Of a DNA stretch of 64,000 nucleotides, positions 1 through 11,000 are shown one piece after another. Position numbers and translations under genes: made by a program. Below the pieces are notes generated by a model that did not search any database, was not told the origin of the DNA, and was given only the letters and a program-made list of their open reading frames with translations. Every line of letters starts with the position of its first letter. The stretch's first letter is position 1. Location of the stretch: NCBI RefSeq assembly GCF_000315015.1, contig NZ_BAEP01000054.1, positions 1-64,000 of the forward strand. The letters run 5' to 3'. This DNA is from Paraglaciecola mesophila KMM 241 (GTDB lineage: Bacteria > Pseudomonadota > Gammaproteobacteria > Enterobacterales > Alteromonadaceae).

Positions 1-53
1 TAACCGCTTTCTGCAGTTCCGGTTGTTGCTGGTGCTGTATTTTCATCTGGCAT
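1..53 (-). CDS. fliG: Flagellar motor switch protein FliG (N-terminal codons only)
   Basis: Only the first 17 codons are present; the gene runs off the left edge. The start is the ATG at 53, about 45 bases beyond the fliF stop, where fliG follows fliF in polar flagellar operons. The visible residues begin MPDENTAPATTG, a low-complexity leader before the conserved FliG region, so the identity rests on gene order rather than on domain content. FliG would form the rotor ring that binds the FliF C-terminus and contacts the stator. Confidence 0.6.
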   Translation of the reverse strand, partial: MPDENTAPATTGTAESG

Positions 54-96
54 GATGTTTATCTCTTACTCGTAACTTAGATGCGCGCTGCTTAGA

Positions 97-1803
97 TTAT
101 TCGTCTTGTAACAACCAGTTTTTAACCACTTGCGAAGACAACTCTGGCTCGTTAGCCACCAATGCGCGAACAGCCTTAAGTACATCTTCGTCTTTGTGCA
201 AATCAGGTAACATAAAGCTACCGTCAGCGGCAAAACCAACTTGTGAGTCATCAAACTCTTGCGACAACATACTGATGGTTTCATCACCTAAGTCTAACCC
301 CTCATCTGCATCGAACTCATCTTTTGAGGTGGTCTCTTCAGGGTAAATAAGTTTACGTAGCATCGGACGAACCACGGCCAAAAGCAACACGATTATCACT
401 AAACCGCCAATCACTAACTTCAGGATAGGCATAAATTTAGGGTCTTCCCAAATGGGCAGCTCTTCTAACGCTACCTCACCTTCCCGGCTAAAAGGAATGC
501 TCACAACTTCGAGTGAATCACCGCGGGTAACATCAAAACCTATCCCCCCTTGCAACAAACGGCGGATATCAAGTAATTCAGCCTGCGAACGAGGAACAAG
601 TGCACTCGTGCCGTCTTCACCTACTGTCGAAACATGATCAAGCGCTACCGACACACTCAAGCGACGAATGACGCCAGTTTGCTGCTTTGTGTGGCTTATG
701 GTGGTATCTAGCTCGTAGTTTCTCGTTTCTTCTTTATGATTACGCCCTGGCACGGTCGTTTGTGCGTTACTTGCGCTAGCTTCTTCGGGGATGTTCGAAT
801 CGAGCGGGGGTTGATTAGTCAATGCCCCAGGTATACCACCTAACATGCCGCCTACACTGTTGTCTTCTACTGTCATTTCACTGCGCACAGCAGGTAAGTC
901 AGGATTGTAACTGCGTTTGGTTTGCTCAACAGCGGTAAAGTCCATGGTCACATCAGCTTGAGCGGTATAATTACCCAGACCAAGAACGGGGATCAAAATA
1001 GAGTCAATTTTCTGTAAGTACTCAGTCTCGCGCTTACGCTCCATTTCAAACTCTTTTTTACTTCTTGCTGCTTCACTGTCTTGTGAGCCAGAATTGAGAA
1101 GCCGCCCATTGCTATCGGTCACTGTGACTCGCTCAGGCTCTAAACCCTGCACCGCAGATGCAACGATGTCCACGATTGAGCTCACTTCTTCATTGCCCAT
1201 TACCGCACCGCGTCTTGAGGTTATGACAACGGTAGCGCTGGCCTTTTTCTCACGGCGAGCAAATACGTTCTCTTTAGGCAAAGCCAGTAATACTTTAGCA
1301 CGCGTAACCGCGCTCATTTCTTCCAATGTGCGCGCTAATTGCTGTTCACGCGCGTGCTTTAAACGTACTTTTTCAACACGTTGGCTTACACCGAATCCCA
1401 TATCTTGCATGATGATGTCGGTGCCTTCAGACACGCCTTGGCTTAGGCCTTGGCGAGCCATACCTAATTTAATATTTTGATATTGATCAGCGCTGACATA
1501 AACGGTATTACCTTCTAGGCGGTAATCCACTTGGTTCTGGTCAAAATAATCTAACGCTTCAATCAACTCTTGGGTTTGCATCTTCGCAAGCGGTCGATAA
1601 TCAGGCTCCTGAGCCCAAATCATAATAAACACCGCTATCGCTACACATATGACCAAGGCCACAACAAGTGTCAGTTGACGAACCATGTCGGTGGAGCCAA
1701 GTGAATCCATAAAACCAGATTTTTGCTCTGCTTCTGAACCACTTGAGTATGGATCCGCGCCGGCATTGCTCATTGCCAATTCTGTACCTGTTGCTTCTGC
1801 CAC
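97..1803 (-). CDS. fliF: Flagellar MS-ring protein FliF
   Basis: This 568-residue protein has the normal FliF length. It forms the inner-membrane MS ring on which the rotor, the export gate and the rod assemble. A first membrane segment lies near residues 42-64 (LTLVVALVICVAIAV) and a second near 455-480 (LKLVIGGLVIIVLLL). Between them are the ring-building motifs of the periplasmic region, including ARTLEEMSAVTRAKVLLALP. The cytoplasmic tail ends in VVKNWLLQDE, matching the C-terminal FliG-binding helix of the family. It lies 10 bases after fliE in the same direction, so it belongs to the fliE-fliF-fliG operon driven by the sigma-54 type site before fliE. Confidence 0.97.
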   Translation of the reverse strand: MAEATGTELAMSNAGADPYSSGSEAEQKSGFMDSLGSTDMVRQLTLVVALVICVAIAVFIMIWAQEPDYRPLAKMQTQELIEALDYFDQNQVDYRLEGNTVYVSADQYQNIKLGMARQGLSQGVSEGTDIIMQDMGFGVSQRVEKVRLKHAREQQLARTLEEMSAVTRAKVLLALPKENVFARREKKASATVVITSRRGAVMGNEEVSSIVDIVASAVQGLEPERVTVTDSNGRLLNSGSQDSEAARSKKEFEMERKRETEYLQKIDSILIPVLGLGNYTAQADVTMDFTAVEQTKRSYNPDLPAVRSEMTVEDNSVGGMLGGIPGALTNQPPLDSNIPEEASASNAQTTVPGRNHKEETRNYELDTTISHTKQQTGVIRRLSVSVALDHVSTVGEDGTSALVPRSQAELLDIRRLLQGGIGFDVTRGDSLEVVSIPFSREGEVALEELPIWEDPKFMPILKLVIGGLVIIVLLLAVVRPMLRKLIYPEETTSKDEFDADEGLDLGDETISMLSQEFDDSQVGFAADGSFMLPDLHKDEDVLKAVRALVANEPELSSQVVKNWLLQDE

Positions 1804-1813
1804 GAGTTAGCTC

Positions 1814-2155
1814 CTAAACCGGCATGTTCATAATAGTTTTGTAGGCTTCGAGTACTTTGTTACGTACTTGAATAGTGGCCTCAAACGCTATACTAGACTT
1901 TTCTTTCGCTACCATAACATCCGCTAAACTGAGACTTTTGTCTCCCATTTCAAAGCGTTCTGCTTGGCTTTTAGCGTCTAACTGCATAGTGTTGACTGAC
2001 TCAATAGCCTGGCCAAGCATATCGGCAAAATTCTCTCCTGATGGATTGACCTGGATACCATTCAGGCTGGCTGGATTGATTTCACCTAAACCTGCTTTGC
2101 TTTGTAAAGCCATGCTTTGCATGTCTTGATAAAGAGATTGTGCCTTGATATCCAT
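1814..2155 (-). CDS. fliE: Flagellar hook-basal body protein FliE
   Basis: FliE is the small protein joining the MS ring to the proximal rod and is exported by the flagellar type III system. I chose the ATG at 2155 (MDIKAQSLYQDMQ), giving 113 residues. It is preceded by AGGAG seven bases upstream, and FliE proteins are near this length; an upstream in-frame ATG at 2200 has no comparable site. The C-terminal half contains the family helix around VMVAKEKSSIAFEATIQVRNK. It is the first gene of the fliEFG operon; a GG-N10-GC promoter lies at 2210-2225. Confidence 0.95.
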   Translation of the reverse strand: MDIKAQSLYQDMQSMALQSKAGLGEINPASLNGIQVNPSGENFADMLGQAIESVNTMQLDAKSQAERFEMGDKSLSLADVMVAKEKSSIAFEATIQVRNKVLEAYKTIMNMPV

Positions 2156-2209
2156 GATGTGCTCCTGGCGAATTGATGAGATGACGGTATTCGGTCTCAA
2201 CCAGTTAAA

Positions 2210-2225
2210 AGCAAAGTTAATGCCA
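2210..2225 (-). promoter_or_regulatory. Sigma-54 promoter of fliEFG
   Basis: Read on the minus strand the site is TGGCAT-TAACT-TTGCT, an excellent match to TGGCAC-N5-TTGCW with the diagnostic GG and GC ten bases apart. It lies 55 bases before the fliE ATG. FlrC-type activators are known to drive fliE operons in polar-flagellated gammaproteobacteria, and flrC is the next gene upstream. Confidence 0.85.
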
Positions 2226-2387
2226 ACAAAAATAAACTATATAATTCAATGGCTTATATTGATTTTAGTAAGATGTGAAGGCATGACGGTTTATTGACAT
2301 AAAACTAAAGTTTACTGATTTATGTTAGTATCAATCGAAATAGACCAGTGAACGGAAGTAAAAGAATGCGAGGTACGCTTAAGGGAT

Positions 2388-2415
2388 AAAAAAAACCGCC
2401 TATCGCTTAGGCGGT
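2388..2415 (-). terminator. Rho-independent terminator after flrC
   Basis: An 8-bp stem (2395-2402 with 2408-2415, ACCGCCTA/TAGGCGGT, five-base loop) is followed on the minus strand by eight T residues. It lies about 70 bases after the flrC stop and before the fliE promoter, so it separates the regulator transcript from the fliE operon. Confidence 0.9.
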
Positions 2416-2482
2416 CAATTGCGGTATTACGCTAGCCATAGTGCAGAACCAACGCTTACATTTTCATTATTTGTGAGATGGA

Positions 2483-3826
2483 TTAGGCTGGTAATTCAAT
2501 GCCTACTTCGCGCATTTTAGCCAATTTATAACGTAGTGTGCGCGGGCTGATGCCCAACCGCTCCGCTACGTCTTTCCTGCGTCCTTGGCAAGACTGTAAG
2601 GTATCTAGGATAATTTGATGCTCTTGCTGACGAAGCTCCGAACCTAATTTACTTTCATCATCTTCAATAATTTGTTCATGGTTATTGTTTAACTCACTTT
2701 CAATCGATTCAAGCATAAGATCGTCTGCTTCAATTTTTTCGCCATCACATAAAATGAGCGCCCTTTGCACGACATTTTCTAATTCTCGTACGTTGCCAGG
2801 CCAGCTATGCTGTAACATTTTACTGCGCGCTGAAGAGGAAAAGCCAAGGGCACTAGCTCCCTGCTTACTGCGATGACGAGCCACTAAATGCTCCGCTAAT
2901 GGCACTATGTCTCCTGGGCGTTTATCAAGGGGAGCCCACGTTAGCGGGAAAACGTTTAGGCGATAATACAAATCTTCACGGAATAAACCATCGTCTACCG
3001 TTTGGCGAATATTACGGTTGCTAGTAGCCACAACACGCACATCCAGTGGGATCATTTTACGGCTACCGAGGCGCTCTACTTCTTTTTCTTGGAGTACACG
3101 CAGTAATTTAGCTTGCAAACCTAAATCCATCTCACTGATTTCATCAAGCAAAATAGTACCACCTTGGGCTTGTTCGAATTTGCCCGGGCACGCCTGAATA
3201 GCACCAGTAAAGGCACCTTTATCGTAGCCAAACAAGGTTGCCTCAAGCATATTTTCAGGAATAGCCGCGCAGTTTATTGCCACAAATGGCTGATCCGCCC
3301 GGGACGACTGATCATGAATGTATCGGGCTAACACCTCTTTGCCTGAGCCACTTGGCCCGAGTACCATAACGGTTGCATCAGATTGCGCGACTCGTTGGGC
3401 GAGTTGCAGTAACTTGACACTACTAGGGTCAGCAACAATAGGGTCGTATGAAAGGACTTTTTGCGCAGGCGCATAACGCCCTACTAAATTCAGCAATACT
3501 TCTGGAGCGAAGGGCTTTGACAAGTAATCCGTTGCGCCATCACGCATAGCCGTTACCGCATCGTCGATGGTGGCATAGGCTGTCATCAATAGCACAGGAA
3601 CATTCGGGTATTTATTTTTTAAGCTGCGTAATAGCGATAATCCACTCATTTCGCCCATCTGAATGTCGCTCACGACCAAATCGATGGTTTCTTCATTCAT
3701 CATCATCATACCGCGCTCTGCACAGTCCGCAGCTAATACGTTATATCCGCCTAGTAATAGCGTGTCGACTAAAGCTTCACGCAAACCTGCATCATCTTCG
3801 ACAATAAGGATCGTTGTTTTAGACAT
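2483..3826 (-). CDS. flrC: Sigma-54 response regulator FlrC (FleR family)
   Basis: This 447-residue protein has three parts. A receiver domain has the acidic pair D11/D12 and phospho-acceptor D54 in VVSDIQM. An AAA+ domain has Walker A near residue 165 (GPSGSGKE) and the sigma-54 contact loop GAFTGA. A Fis-type helix-turn-helix ends the protein (VAERLGISPRTLRYKL). It should activate class III flagellar operons (fliE, flgB, flgF here) when phosphorylated by FlrB. The ATG at 3826 is preferred over an upstream in-frame start because GAGGAG precedes it and the receiver fold begins at once. It lies four bases after flrB. Confidence 0.95.
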   Translation of the reverse strand: MSKTTILIVEDDAGLREALVDTLLLGGYNVLAADCAERGMMMMNEETIDLVVSDIQMGEMSGLSLLRSLKNKYPNVPVLLMTAYATIDDAVTAMRDGATDYLSKPFAPEVLLNLVGRYAPAQKVLSYDPIVADPSSVKLLQLAQRVAQSDATVMVLGPSGSGKEVLARYIHDQSSRADQPFVAINCAAIPENMLEATLFGYDKGAFTGAIQACPGKFEQAQGGTILLDEISEMDLGLQAKLLRVLQEKEVERLGSRKMIPLDVRVVATSNRNIRQTVDDGLFREDLYYRLNVFPLTWAPLDKRPGDIVPLAEHLVARHRSKQGASALGFSSSARSKMLQHSWPGNVRELENVVQRALILCDGEKIEADDLMLESIESELNNNHEQIIEDDESKLGSELRQQEHQIILDTLQSCQGRRKDVAERLGISPRTLRYKLAKMREVGIELPA

Positions 3827-3830
3827 AAAT

Positions 3831-5027
3831 TTAACTCCTCGCCTGTTGGGCGTGAATGTTTGTTGCTCCAGCGGATAAGCCCTCATCTGCGGTTCGCGTT
3901 AATATGGGCAGCACGATAGTGAAACATGCCCCGCCAGAGGCTAGATTTGAAACACTGACTTCGCCCTGATGAGATTGCACAACAGTTTTAACTACAGCTA
4001 ATCCCAGCCCTGTACCTTGGCTACGAGTGGTAAAAAACGGTTCAAATATATGGTCAAGCTTGTCTTTGGGAATACCGGGGCCGTTATCAGTCACTGTTAA
4101 GCGCATGCAATCAGGCTTCAGGTCATCTCTTTGAGCACTAAAAACAATGCGCGCACCGTTTGGTTTGGCAATCAGCGCGTTGTGAATTAAGTTTTGCAAC
4201 GCACCGCTTAAAGCGGTCTTGTTGCCAATAAAATGAATATTTGGCTCGGGTAATATGATGTCTAAAATACCGCCACTCTTGTTGAGCATGGCTTCACTTC
4301 CAGCTTTCACTTCACGCATCATGTCTTCAAGAGAAATATCCACCAGCACTTGCTCGTTACCACTCTTGGCGAACAATAGCATGTCGTTTACTTGACCTTC
4401 TAAGTCACGTAAACGAGAGAGCAATTTATCGCTGAAACGCTGACGAGATTCCTTAGCCAAATCACCGCTGGATAAGTTAGCGGCATATAACATAGCTGCA
4501 GATAGTGGTGTGCGAATTTGATGAGCTAGTGAGGCGACCATTTTGCCTAAAGAAGACAATTTTTGCAGGTGGCCGATGCGTTGTTGAAGTTGGCGCGTTT
4601 CAGTCAAATCCGTCAGTACAATAAGCTGACCCGGTTCGTTTACCAAGGGAGTGATAGACAATTTTACTTTGCGACCGTCAAATAAGGACACTTCATGCCC
4701 ATCATCAGCTTGAGGTTTAAAGGAGCGCTTGATGATATTGCGCCACACTTGCCCTTCTAATGGCTCACCCAACAGCGATTTAGCCAAATGATTTGCCTGT
4801 TTGACATAGCCTTTACCATCAATGACTACAACACCTGCGGGCATCACTTGTAATAAGTGTTCCAACCTAGTGGCTTGTTGACGCAGAGCCTGAATGTCTT
4901 GTGTGGTGTCTACTGAACCAAGCGAGGAAGTGCTATTTCCATCAACTGAATTTGAGAACGATATGACAGCCCCTATCGAAGAAGGTGCCTGAGTAGTGTT
5001 TTGGGTCTGTAAATTACTTAATGCCAT
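3831..5027 (-). CDS. flrB: Flagellar sensor histidine kinase FlrB (FleS family)
   Basis: A 398-residue soluble kinase without membrane segments, as usual for FlrB/FleS. An N-terminal PAS-like region lies around residues 50-140. The dimerization box carries the phospho-accepting histidine H169 in SLAHQIRTP. The HATPase region shows N ([11 protein letters not shown]), G1 (DNGPGIP), F (IFEPFFTT) and G2 (GTGLGLAVV) boxes. It should phosphorylate FlrC, encoded immediately downstream. The start at 5027 has GAGGA about six bases upstream, and a sigma-54 type site lies 49 bases before it. Confidence 0.94.
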   Translation of the reverse strand: MALSNLQTQNTTQAPSSIGAVISFSNSVDGNSTSSLGSVDTTQDIQALRQQATRLEHLLQVMPAGVVVIDGKGYVKQANHLAKSLLGEPLEGQVWRNIIKRSFKPQADDGHEVSLFDGRKVKLSITPLVNEPGQLIVLTDLTETRQLQQRIGHLQKLSSLGKMVASLAHQIRTPLSAAMLYAANLSSGDLAKESRQRFSDKLLSRLRDLEGQVNDMLLFAKSGNEQVLVDISLEDMMREVKAGSEAMLNKSGGILDIILPEPNIHFIGNKTALSGALQNLIHNALIAKPNGARIVFSAQRDDLKPDCMRLTVTDNGPGIPKDKLDHIFEPFFTTRSQGTGLGLAVVKTVVQSHQGEVSVSNLASGGACFTIVLPILTRTADEGLSAGATNIHAQQARS

Positions 5028-5075
5028 ATGTTCCTCACGTCAAAACTTAGACAGATTGAATACAGCTGTTAGGTA

Positions 5076-5091
5076 AGCACATCCTATGCCA
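5076..5091 (-). promoter_or_regulatory. Sigma-54 promoter of flrBC
   Basis: Minus-strand sequence TGGCAT-AGGAT-GTGCT keeps the invariant GG and GC with ten bases between them; the -12 part is one base off the TTGC consensus. It sits in the 155-base flrA-flrB gap. In Vibrio FlrA activates flrBC through sigma-54, which is the arrangement expected here. Confidence 0.75.
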
Positions 5092-5182
5092 ATAAAATAT
5101 CAACCAAAAATCAATTGGTTACTGAAATAAATGTGTCATTTTTTTGTCGAAGGGAGGGTATGCGAATATTCGAAAAGAGCAG

Positions 5183-6616
5183 CTAAGCTTTGCTAATATC
5201 GTATTTCCGCATTTTTTCTACTAAGGTGGTTCGGCGCATTCCTAGCACTTCAGCTGAGCGAGCAACGACCCAGTCCTGCTGCTCCAATGCTTGGGAGATT
5301 AAGCTGACTTCCATCTCTGAAATATACTCTTTGAGGTTAATCCCCTCTGGGGGTAACTCAGCAGAATTATTGCTCTCGTCGGAGCTTTCGTCACTGTCAC
5401 TTTCTGCGTCAGCTGAAAACAAGGCGTTAAGCGCTTCGCGCTCAAGTAGTTCTTCTGGGTAGTCAGGCTCATAATCATCAGCATCTAAATGCTGGTATTT
5501 ATGTGGTAAGTCCCCGACATCAATCAATTGGTTGGGATATAAAATCATAAGGCGCTCTACAAGGTTAGATAGCTCTCTAACGTTACCCGCCCAACTGTGC
5601 TCCATGAGCGATTTCATCGCATTTTCGGTAAATTTTATCTGAGCGTTTTCTCGCTCCATGCGTGAAACAAGTTCCTGTAAAAGAAGAGGAATATCTTCGT
5701 GGCGTTCGCGTAATGCAGGGCTATCGATAGGAAAAACATTCAAGCGATAGTATAGATCCTCACGAAAGCGGCCCTGCTCAATCATCTCTTCAAGATTCCG
5801 ATGAGTTGCAGCGACAACTCGAACGTCACAGCGGATAGGCTTCATTCCCCCTACCCGTTCATAAGTGCGTTCTTGTAATACCCGTAACAGTTTCACTTGC
5901 ATTTGCAAAGGCATATCGCCGATTTCGTCTAAAAATAGAGTGCCGCCTTCGGCCAATTCGAAACGGCCTTTGCGAGAACTCACAGCGCCAGTAAATGCTC
6001 CCTTCTCGTGACCAAATAGTTCACTTTCTAGCAACTCGCCAGGTATGGCCCCACAATTTACTGGAATAAAAGGATTTGTACCGCGCTTAGACAAATAATG
6101 TACGTTACGAGCAATGACTTCCTTACCAGTACCTGATTCACCGAGAATAAGGACGTTTGCGTCAGTCGGCGCAACTTGCTCAATAAGGTGTCTTACACTT
6201 TGAATTTGATTACTTTTGCCCACCAAACTGCGAAACAGTTTTGTTTTATTTTGCGGCGTAGTTTTGCGGTTGGGTTGCATCCGGCGATGCTCTTGGCAAC
6301 GGTGTAACATTTGCGTTAGCAACGGGTAGGTTACCGCTTCATCCACCGCTCCTACTCGGTTGGCACCAGACTTAAAATTTGGGTCTTTGCTATCAACTAA
6401 AATAAAGGGCTGCTGAGGAAATTTATCACACAGCTCACCCGCTAATTCAATATTCAGAGCATCAATCAATACAGCATCAAAAACAGGATGAGATTTAAGA
6501 GTACTGACGGCTTGCTCGAATGCGATAGCGTTACTGCTTTCACCGAGAAAGGTCAATATGGTGTTCAGATTATGCCCGAGCGTGGGTCGCCCACTGATAA
6601 TCAGAATATTACTCAT
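5183..6616 (-). CDS. flrA: Master flagellar regulator FlrA (FleQ family)
   Basis: A 477-residue sigma-54 activator at the top of the polar flagellar cascade. The N-terminal 120 residues are a degenerate receiver-like FleQ domain. The AAA+ domain has Walker A GESGTGKE at 159-166 and the GAFTGA loop. The C-terminus is a Fis-type helix-turn-helix ([20 protein letters not shown]). An acidic, serine-rich linker ([16 protein letters not shown]) lies before the DNA-binding end. GAGGG precedes the ATG at 6616. FleQ-family proteins respond to c-di-GMP; I did not confirm the binding residues here. The 252-base upstream gap shows no clear sigma-54 site, consistent with transcription by a housekeeping sigma. 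Confidence 0.94.
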   Translation of the reverse strand: MSNILIISGRPTLGHNLNTILTFLGESSNAIAFEQAVSTLKSHPVFDAVLIDALNIELAGELCDKFPQQPFILVDSKDPNFKSGANRVGAVDEAVTYPLLTQMLHRCQEHRRMQPNRKTTPQNKTKLFRSLVGKSNQIQSVRHLIEQVAPTDANVLILGESGTGKEVIARNVHYLSKRGTNPFIPVNCGAIPGELLESELFGHEKGAFTGAVSSRKGRFELAEGGTLFLDEIGDMPLQMQVKLLRVLQERTYERVGGMKPIRCDVRVVAATHRNLEEMIEQGRFREDLYYRLNVFPIDSPALRERHEDIPLLLQELVSRMERENAQIKFTENAMKSLMEHSWAGNVRELSNLVERLMILYPNQLIDVGDLPHKYQHLDADDYEPDYPEELLEREALNALFSADAESDSDESSDESNNSAELPPEGINLKEYISEMEVSLISQALEQQDWVVARSAEVLGMRRTTLVEKMRKYDISKA

Positions 6617-6825
6617 GCATCCCTCAATATTTTCGTGTTAATTAACTGTTTTACTTCTGGTTTTAATTTTAACCATTCATTGGTGATTAGCAATAGAGGA
6701 ATGAGCGCTAAATTTAAAGGTTACAAGAATTAAAAATAAATACCATGTATAACAAGGAGTTAAAAAAATCATCTATTACTAAAAGCTAGGTCGAAAGTGA
6801 TTCAAAACGTACAAAAAAACAGCAT

Positions 6826-6848
6826 AAAAAAAGGCCGGAATGGCCTTT
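6826..6848 (-). terminator. Terminator after the divergent flagellin gene
   Basis: AAAGGCC (6830-6836) pairs with GGCCTTT (6842-6848) around a five-base loop; on the minus strand the stem runs into a T tract. It lies 20 bases after the flagellin stop at 6869 and separates that gene from flrA. Confidence 0.88.
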
Positions 6849-6868
6849 AGTTTCTCGCAGCTTGTTTA

Positions 6869-7672
6869 TTAACCATTTAACAAACTAAGCACTTGTCCTT
6901 GCTGTTGATTTGCTTGAGCCTGCACTGAAATGCTCGCTTGGCCAAGTATATTGGCTGCAGCGCTATCCGCCGTTGCTTGCGCGTAGTCGGTATCTTGAAT
7001 ACGACTTCGGGCTGCAGCAACATTCACATTTGCCTGAGTTAAGTTACGTGCTGCACTCTCAAACTGGTTTTGCGTAGCACCCAAATCGGCTCTAGCGGCA
7101 CCAACAAACTCGGCCGCTTCATCTGCAACGGTTAATGCTTCTTCGGCGCCTTGCGCTGTGCTTAAGTCTACATTTAGCACATCAGTTAAACTTGCAGCAA
7201 CGTCTTGAGTCTCCACACCGATTTTCTGCCCTGCATTGGCACCAATTTGAAAATCAATAGTGCCGGCATCACTGAGTAGTGACTTACCGCCGAATTCAGT
7301 TTGCTCAATCGTTTGAGATATATTCTCTTGTAACTGAGTCACTTCCACTTGAATGGCTTGGCGATCGGAGTCGCTTAAAATCCCATTACCGGCCTGTACT
7401 GACAATTCACGAATTCGGCTTACATCATCATTAATACCGGATAACCCACTCTCTGCGACTTGCGTTAAGGACACGCCATCATAAGCATTAGTTACCGACT
7501 GTCGGTTGCCTTCAACTTGCGAGGTCAACCTGTCAATAATTTGCTGAGCAGCGGCTCCATCTGCGGCACTGTTGACCTTTTTTCCAGAAGCTAGCTTCTC
7601 AAAGATAGACTCCTGCCTTTGCTGAACTTGTTGCAACAAAGATGAATTAGACTCTGTATTTAGATTAATCAT
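6869..7672 (-). CDS. Divergent flagellin
   Basis: This 267-residue protein has flagellin-type N- and C-terminal D0/D1 regions (LASGKKVNSAADGAAAQQIIDRLTSQ at the start; SRIQDTDYAQATADSAAANIL near the end) and a short middle. It differs strongly from the three paralogues at 37.7-42.0 kb: the usual opening NTNVSSLNAQRQL is replaced by NLNTESNSSLLQQVQQRQES, and the C-terminal end is QQQGQVLSLLNG. AGGAG precedes the start. I found no sigma-28 site with both boxes upstream; only an isolated GTCGATAG near 7782-7789. It may be a minor filament subunit or a differently regulated flagellin. Confidence 0.9.
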   Translation of the reverse strand: MINLNTESNSSLLQQVQQRQESIFEKLASGKKVNSAADGAAAQQIIDRLTSQVEGNRQSVTNAYDGVSLTQVAESGLSGINDDVSRIRELSVQAGNGILSDSDRQAIQVEVTQLQENISQTIEQTEFGGKSLLSDAGTIDFQIGANAGQKIGVETQDVAASLTDVLNVDLSTAQGAEEALTVADEAAEFVGAARADLGATQNQFESAARNLTQANVNVAAARSRIQDTDYAQATADSAAANILGQASISVQAQANQQQGQVLSLLNG

Positions 7673-8073
7673 ACTTTTCTCCTAGAAATTGTACCTCTAC
7701 AACTTCTTAAAACCTGAATTGAGAGTAGCAAAATATGGGTTAAAAAGTAAGCAGTACAAAAGTATGTTTTACGATACCTCTCTATCGACATCAATACTTG
7801 GGAGAAATTGCGTCTATTCGTTAGCCCAATTCTAGCGCGAATATTTAGCGTTTGATGATGAGGCTCTAGGTTTCTGTCTTTTCATCAAATGCTTATGTAG
7901 ACTTTGTGTCAAATAATTAGCAGTAAAACGGCCCAGTTATTGCTAAATTTGCGATTAATCCTGTGCCAATGACGTTTCGACTAGTATCCCAGCGCTATTG
8001 ATTGAAACGCTTAGTACTGAGTAATTGAACCATCGCTACTGATAATCATAACAACCGTGACTATAAGTGAACC
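7673..8073. other. Divergent intergenic region, divergent flagellin / maf
   Basis: 401 bases with no supported gene. It must hold the promoters of the minus-strand divergent flagellin and of the plus-strand Maf gene. A lone sigma-28-like -10 element (GTCGATAG, minus strand, 7782-7789) lacks a TAAAG box at the right distance. I saw no GG-N10-GC site and no strong hairpin. Confidence 0.5.
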
Positions 8074-11000
8074 ATGTTAAAAAATATTCGCCTGCACTTA
8101 GAGAAAGATGAAGAAAAACAAGCCGCATTAGATGATGCATTAGCTAAAAACATTGTTGAAACACGCAGCAATAGCTTTAATGCCTTTCAGCGCAACATTC
8201 CTTCCCTTCTTCCGCTGATCAAAGATTCTAAGCTTTCAAACTTATCTTTATTTATTAATAAGTGGGGCGAAACCAATATCGTTGATTATGGAATAGGCAG
8301 AACATTTTATGGGTTTCACCCTCAAGAAGAAATAAATCAGCAGGTAGCGCAGTCACTTAAGCATTGCCCGAGTGTTGAGTTCCACAATACTAAAATGCAA
8401 TTAAAGCACACTGATACGCTCACAGACCCATTTGATTTTACCCAACTAGAAAGCTTTAAGACGGAGCAAGCCTTAGGGCCAATGCCAGATGAAGTGGAAT
8501 GTTTAGTGGTACTGGGCTGTGGCATCGGTTTGCACATAAAGCAATTACTTGAAGCGCGAACAATCAAAAACCTCATTATCTATGAACCTGAAGTGCAGTA
8601 CTTTCAATGCTCAACCATGGCCACGCCTTGGGCTGATATTTTTGCTTTAGCCAAAGCAAAAGGGACTTCACTTTTCATTCAAATAGAGAAAGACGGCAGA
8701 GACTTATTGTCTGATATACATGAGCTTAGGGAACACATTTCCTTAACCCGTTTTTATGTTTATAAGCACTATAATCAGCAGGTGTTTGATTCGATTCATC
8801 AGGATATCTGCACGCGTAGCTGGGAAGATATTAGCAATAACGGCTTTACCATCACGCAAGAGAAGAGTCATTTAGAATACGTGCCATCCTGGACGCCTAA
8901 ACTAGATTTGAATGCGCACCACCAAGTGTCCCCCAAAAGTGCGCTATTTAAACAGAACCTAGGTGCATTTAAAAAATACTTCCCGAATATTTATCAGCAA
9001 TACAAAGACTACAAACCCAAGACTTGGTTACCAATTCAAAATCAGTCTGAAGAGGTTAACGTACTAAAATCTCAGGGGTTGTATACCTGGTACGGTAACT
9101 CACCTAAGCAAGACTGCATTTTGAATTTTGAGAATTTTAACGAGCAACCAAATAAAGATGGCCTAGTGCTTGGTTATAAAGGCACCAAACTCGCGCACTA
9201 TGTCCATTATCAGTTTGTAAACGAGACCCAAGAACTTTTAAAAGAAGCTGAAGAAGAAGTGGGTGAATTGCCCGAAACGATAGCTTCTATCATCATGTTT
9301 GGCCTGGGTATTGGTTATCAGCTGGAAAAATTGCTGGACGAGCATACGGTGGAAAAGCTGTTTGTGTGTGAGCCCAATCCTGACTTTTTTTACGCGTCGT
9401 TGTTTGCCATAGATTGGCAGGACATCTTTGTAAAAGTAGAAGCTAATGATGCACGCATATACTTAAATGTAGGTGATGACGGCACTCACTTATTCAATGA
9501 CTTGTTAAACCAATTTCATTCCATTGGCCCGTATATTTTAAATAATACCTATTTTTACCAAAGCTATTACAACGCTTCGCTCAATAGCGCCATTGCCCAG
9601 CTCAGGGAGCAACTTCAAGTGGTTATCTCCATGGGAGAATACTTCGATCATGCCTATTACGGCATCGAGCACATGAAAGAAGGATTCCGACGTGATTACC
9701 CGTTATTGATGAATACCCCATCGCAATTCCTAACTTATGAAGACAGAGAAGTTCCTGTTTTTATCGTAGGCAATGGACCGTCTTTAGATATGTCGATTGA
9801 GGCAATCAAAGAATGGCGTGACCAAGCTATCGTGATTAGCTGTGGTACTGCCCTTCAAGCTTTATATAAAAATGGCATCACGCCAGACTTCCACGCCGAA
9901 ATTGAGCAAAACCGCAGTACTTTCGATTGGCCTGTTTTGATAGGCGACTTAGACTACTTAAAGAAAATAACGCTTATTTCCTGCAATGGTATTCACCCAG
10001 ACACATGCGAGTTATACAAAGATGTACTGATCGCGTTTAAAGAGGGGGAATCATCAACAGTTTCTGCATTGAGTGTACTGGGAAAACAGCACTTCGAAGT
10101 ACTTCAGCAATCCTTCCCTACTGTTAGTAACTTTGTGACGAATATCGTTAGCGTACTCGGCTTTAACCATATTTACCTAATGGGGGTCGATTTAGGTTTT
10201 GTAGATGTAAACCACCATCATTCAAAGTCCTCAGGTTACTACCAAGAAGATGGCAATGAAACCTATGATTACTCAGCCGGTAATATCACCTCACTTGTTG
10301 TACCAGGTAATTTTAGTCCTAAGGTAAATACTAAGCATGAGTTTAAAGTATCACGGCAGATCATCGAGCAAGTCACCCACCGAAAGCCAAAAGAACAAAC
10401 CTTCTACAATTGTAGCGATGGTGCCAGAATAAAAAACACCACACCTCTTATGATAGAAAATCTACTCATCATGGCGAGCAATGATGAGCGTGACCATGCT
10501 TTGGAAAAACTGCATAAAAAGGTTTTCTCAACCAAGTACAGTACCCACTTTATCGAAAAATATGAAAAGCAGTTTTCAAATGAATTAATGCTTGAAGAAG
10601 TGCAGCAACTACAGAACTTAGTCGAACAGGAAATTTCGGCGCCTGAAGATATTAACAACTTAATTAATACCCAGAAAGAGTTGCTGTTTGAATCATATCA
10701 GTCAGGCCGCTCACTGCTGTTTTACTATATGTATGGGACGGTAAATTATGCAAATGCTGTTTTTACAAAGCTTTCGTTCTCAAACCAAAATTTATTCGAA
10801 ATACTACGTTTTTTTTCAGCAACGCTGAGAAAAATCAAATTAGCTTTGTCACTGAAGGTTAAGATGTTCGATAACTCTCATTACAAAAATGAAGTCAGAG
10901 AGGTCAAACTATTTCGAACGTTTTCAGAAAATAAAAAAATGTACATCATGACGGACTGTCATGATTTCAGACAGTCTGCAGTGCGTGCAATGACAACTCA

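Noticed and set aside
7921-7980. Sigma-54 site near 7940-7965 before the divergent flagellin
   Set aside because: The candidate minus-strand GG and GC are 13 rather than 10 bases apart, which sigma-54 does not accept.
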